A DNA stretch of 64,000 nt, taken from positions 227,190 to 291,189 of the forward strand of contig VZSF01011129.1 in NCBI GenBank assembly GCA_013398295.1, read 5' to 3'. Below, in pieces: positions 62,150-64,000 of the stretch (position 1 is its first letter; each line of letters starts with the position of its first letter). The notes under the pieces were generated by a model. That model was given only the letters and a program-made list of their open reading frames with translations. It was not told the origin of the DNA and ran no database searches. This DNA comes from Chionis minor. Lineage: Eukaryota > Chordata > Aves > Charadriiformes > Chionididae. The position numbers and the translations under genes are program-made.

Positions 62150-63559
62150 CTGCAGAGAAAATATGCAGGAGATACAGCATTATAAACAGCCATGAATTAA
62201 TTTTTTTGTCTGTGAGTAATCCACAGGGGTTTTTTTAGATGACAGGAATAGCAAAAGCCACAATTTAGATGCCTCTGTAGAAATGGAAGTAAAGGAAAGC
62301 GACAGACCCCAAGTGAGGCAGGGACTCGGGCAGATCCTATAACGCTTGATCCTCTGCCAGCAAAGCAAAGCGGAACCTCCTCTGTCCAATGTGAAGAAGA
62401 ATGACCTTTGCAAAACATCACATCCTGACTGATGAAGGGCTGCACGCTCTCTTTTTGCATGGGGCAGGAGGAGCAGCGATGCCAGGGCTATACACCACGG
62501 AAAGTCACCACAGTGAGACAAATCTCTGCTGCAGGGGGAAAGGAGCACTAACCCAACGAGTTCTCCTCCTGCCTAAAGAGCAAGAAGCTTCAACGCTCTG
62601 CATTTGCCATCACTGCTTGTACAGCTGAAGTCTAACACAGAGGACAAAAAGCCAAATAAATGTAGCAATAAGAATTAGCTTCCCATCTTGTAGACAAAAG
62701 CGGGAACCATACTAAATTTGCTCCCAGGCTCTTAATGCAGCACAATGGACTGTCTGTATTTTAGAAAAGGCTTTGGTTGTTTTCACACTAGGACTGAAGT
62801 AAGTAGAAGGGCTTGCCTTCAGCTCCAGCTTTAATACCCACCTTCATCAGTTAATTCTTTGCTTAAATGTGCAGAAAGTACCTTTTATCATACAGAGGGG
62901 AACTGGATACATAGAACTAAATAGTACAAAATGTTTATTATCCATCTCTTCGAGATGATCTTTTCTTTCACTGGAACAAAATCCATCAGCATTTAAACTT
63001 GCTTATACTTATGAAATTAAAAGTACTGTCTCTGACTGTCAGACTACAATTCATTCCCATTTATTAGCATCTTAATAATCAACTGTTCAGTATAGCAAAT
63101 CAGAGTGATGCAGGCCAACTTTTGCTTCTTCATGCAGAGTATGAAGTATTCTCACAGTACAACCTTCCTGCAAACATTTGTTCCTTGCCAAGTCTTGCGC
63201 CACAGTACACTTTAATTAGGCCATAGAAAGCTGACATCCTGCATGCTTCCCAGGTGTACACATTTTCAAAGATTACGGGCCCAATCCCGTTCCCAGTGCA
63301 CACACAGCACTTCAGGCCAATGAAAAAAAATTAGAATCACAGAATTTCCTTTCATTAAATACTCTTCACATAAGAACACAGTTGTCAGAATAATAAAATA
63401 CTTTATAGCCAGTAGGTAAGATACCAATGATTTAATACCCAATAGAGCTCAGAAATATTTAATGCTCAAATGTAGAAATATCTCCATTACTAGCTGAAAG
63501 AAAACGTAAAAACTCGTAACTCTAGCAATATATAGAAAGAGAGAGATGTACACACGTAC
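62150..63559. other. non-coding stretch
   Basis: Overlapping frames at 62180-62548 (minus) and 62401-62628 (plus) cover a less AT-rich patch without domain or splice support. GGGCCCAATCCCGTTCCCAG near 63277 is a trace of the ancient sauropsid repeat. AGAATCACAGAATTTCC near 63332 resembles a CR1 tip but is too short to call. Confidence 0.45.
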
Positions 63560-63660
63560 CTGGCTTAGAGACACACCTGTACAATTCAGTAACAAGTTGT
63601 ACTTTTCATGTCCCACTTCATCTGCACTCACTCCACAGCTGTTTAGTGCAGCCCACAAAG
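63560..63660 (-). other. weak exon-like segment on the minus strand
   Basis: Reading leftward, a T-rich tract (GATTTTTTTCTGACGAG) precedes 101 bp with one open frame and a perfect donor (CAG|GTACGT, complement at 63554-63559). Peptide pieces are LWAALNSCGVSADEVGHEK and YNLLLNCTGVSLSQ, protein-like in balance of residues. It would start with two leading bases and end in phase 0. No family recognised and no partner exon identified. Confidence 0.2.
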
Positions 63661-64000
63661 CTCGTCAGAAAAAAATCTCTTTCTACAACTTATAAACATA
63701 AAAATCCATCTCCCCTTCCAGAACTATGTTTAAGTCCAGCACTGTTCCCTGCAGTAGGAGCTGTCTACGAGTGTTTAGAAACTCTGCAGACGAGACACAC
63801 AGTAGTCCACGCTTTGCAGGGTCTGTTTACACCAGTTAAACCCAGCATCTAGCACAGTAAAGCCCTGGAGCACGGCTAGGGGTCTTAGCCGCGATGTTAA
63901 TACAAAGAAATGACAGTAGCAATGCTTCTACCCCTGAAAGAACCTGAGATATTACATCTTTATATTGCTTTACGTACAGAACTCTATTTTGTAGAATCAT
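63661..64000. other. non-coding stretch to the window end
   Basis: Nothing firm. The final bases TTGTAGAATCAT could be the first octamer of another minus-strand CR1 end, but the window stops there. Confidence 0.4.

Noticed and set aside
63990..64000. Possible CR1 octamer at the window edge
   Set aside because: Only one partial octamer is visible before the sequence ends.
1..64000. tRNA, rRNA, CRISPR array, prophage or bacterial operon
   Set aside because: No B-box-like words, spaced identical repeats, long ORFs or ribosome-binding patterns were found; the sequence is vertebrate.

Overview
This is 64 kb of non-bacterial, AT-rich vertebrate DNA. It shows no operons, no ribosome-binding sites and no long reading frames; the longest frame is about 150 codons and looks like chance. 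The best clue to the organism is a minus-strand CR1 (LINE) fragment at about 41005-41760 that still carries the reverse-transcriptase motif F-V-D-D-T-K-L. A tiny CR1 3' tip lies at about 1898. There are also several decayed copies of an old amniote SINE-like repeat (phrases such as 'acttcgctggagcaatgcaa' and 'cagttttacactgctttaat'). CR1 as the only recognisable LINE, very low repeat load and no Alu/L1/B elements point to a bird, or less likely another archosaur. The window is best read as a gene desert or a set of very large introns. I could not name the locus.

Layout. 1-11.3 kb: mostly featureless, with an LTR-like remnant near 1.3-1.6 kb, a CR1 tip, a TG/TA microsatellite and two weak exon-like segments (4.55-4.82 and 8.62-8.71 kb). 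11.3-16.1 kb: the first regulatory-looking block. It holds a dense CpG cluster followed by a TATA-like box (11.84-12.1 kb), a short Kozak-started ORF (13.67 kb) and a segment with a duplicated AATTAGCTCATCA motif plus a 9-bp inverted repeat (14.66-15.09 kb). 16-24.6 kb: little. 24.6-28.1 kb: ancient repeats around the best single exon-like segment (25102-25197), then a 640-bp TAAT-rich candidate conserved element (27.42-28.06 kb). 28-38.6 kb: little. 38.6-46.3 kb: the richest stretch, with a G12 run, an exon-like segment (39108-39258), a CA microsatellite, the CR1 fragment, an RFX/X-box-like element (42.49 kb), a mosaic CA/A-rich repeat with a local duplication, two ATG-bearing exon-like segments (44.37 and 44.99 kb) and a large candidate enhancer block (45.54-46.26 kb). 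46.3-64 kb: mostly plain, with an exon-like segment (50097-50223), a possible homeodomain-type element (53.88-54.07 kb), long A/T runs, a CpG-enriched patch (61.65-61.9 kb) and two weak minus-strand candidates (61.9-62.15 and 63.56-63.66 kb).

No protein-coding gene, tRNA, rRNA or CRISPR array can be supported with confidence. Every exon-like entry is a low-confidence hypothesis: open frames of 30-50 codons next to AG or GT dinucleotides are common by chance in 64 kb. The most useful leads are regulatory (CpG/TATA block, duplicated motif, X-box, TAAT-rich blocks) and the phase-compatible trio of plus-strand exon-like segments at 25.1, 39.1 and 50.1 kb.
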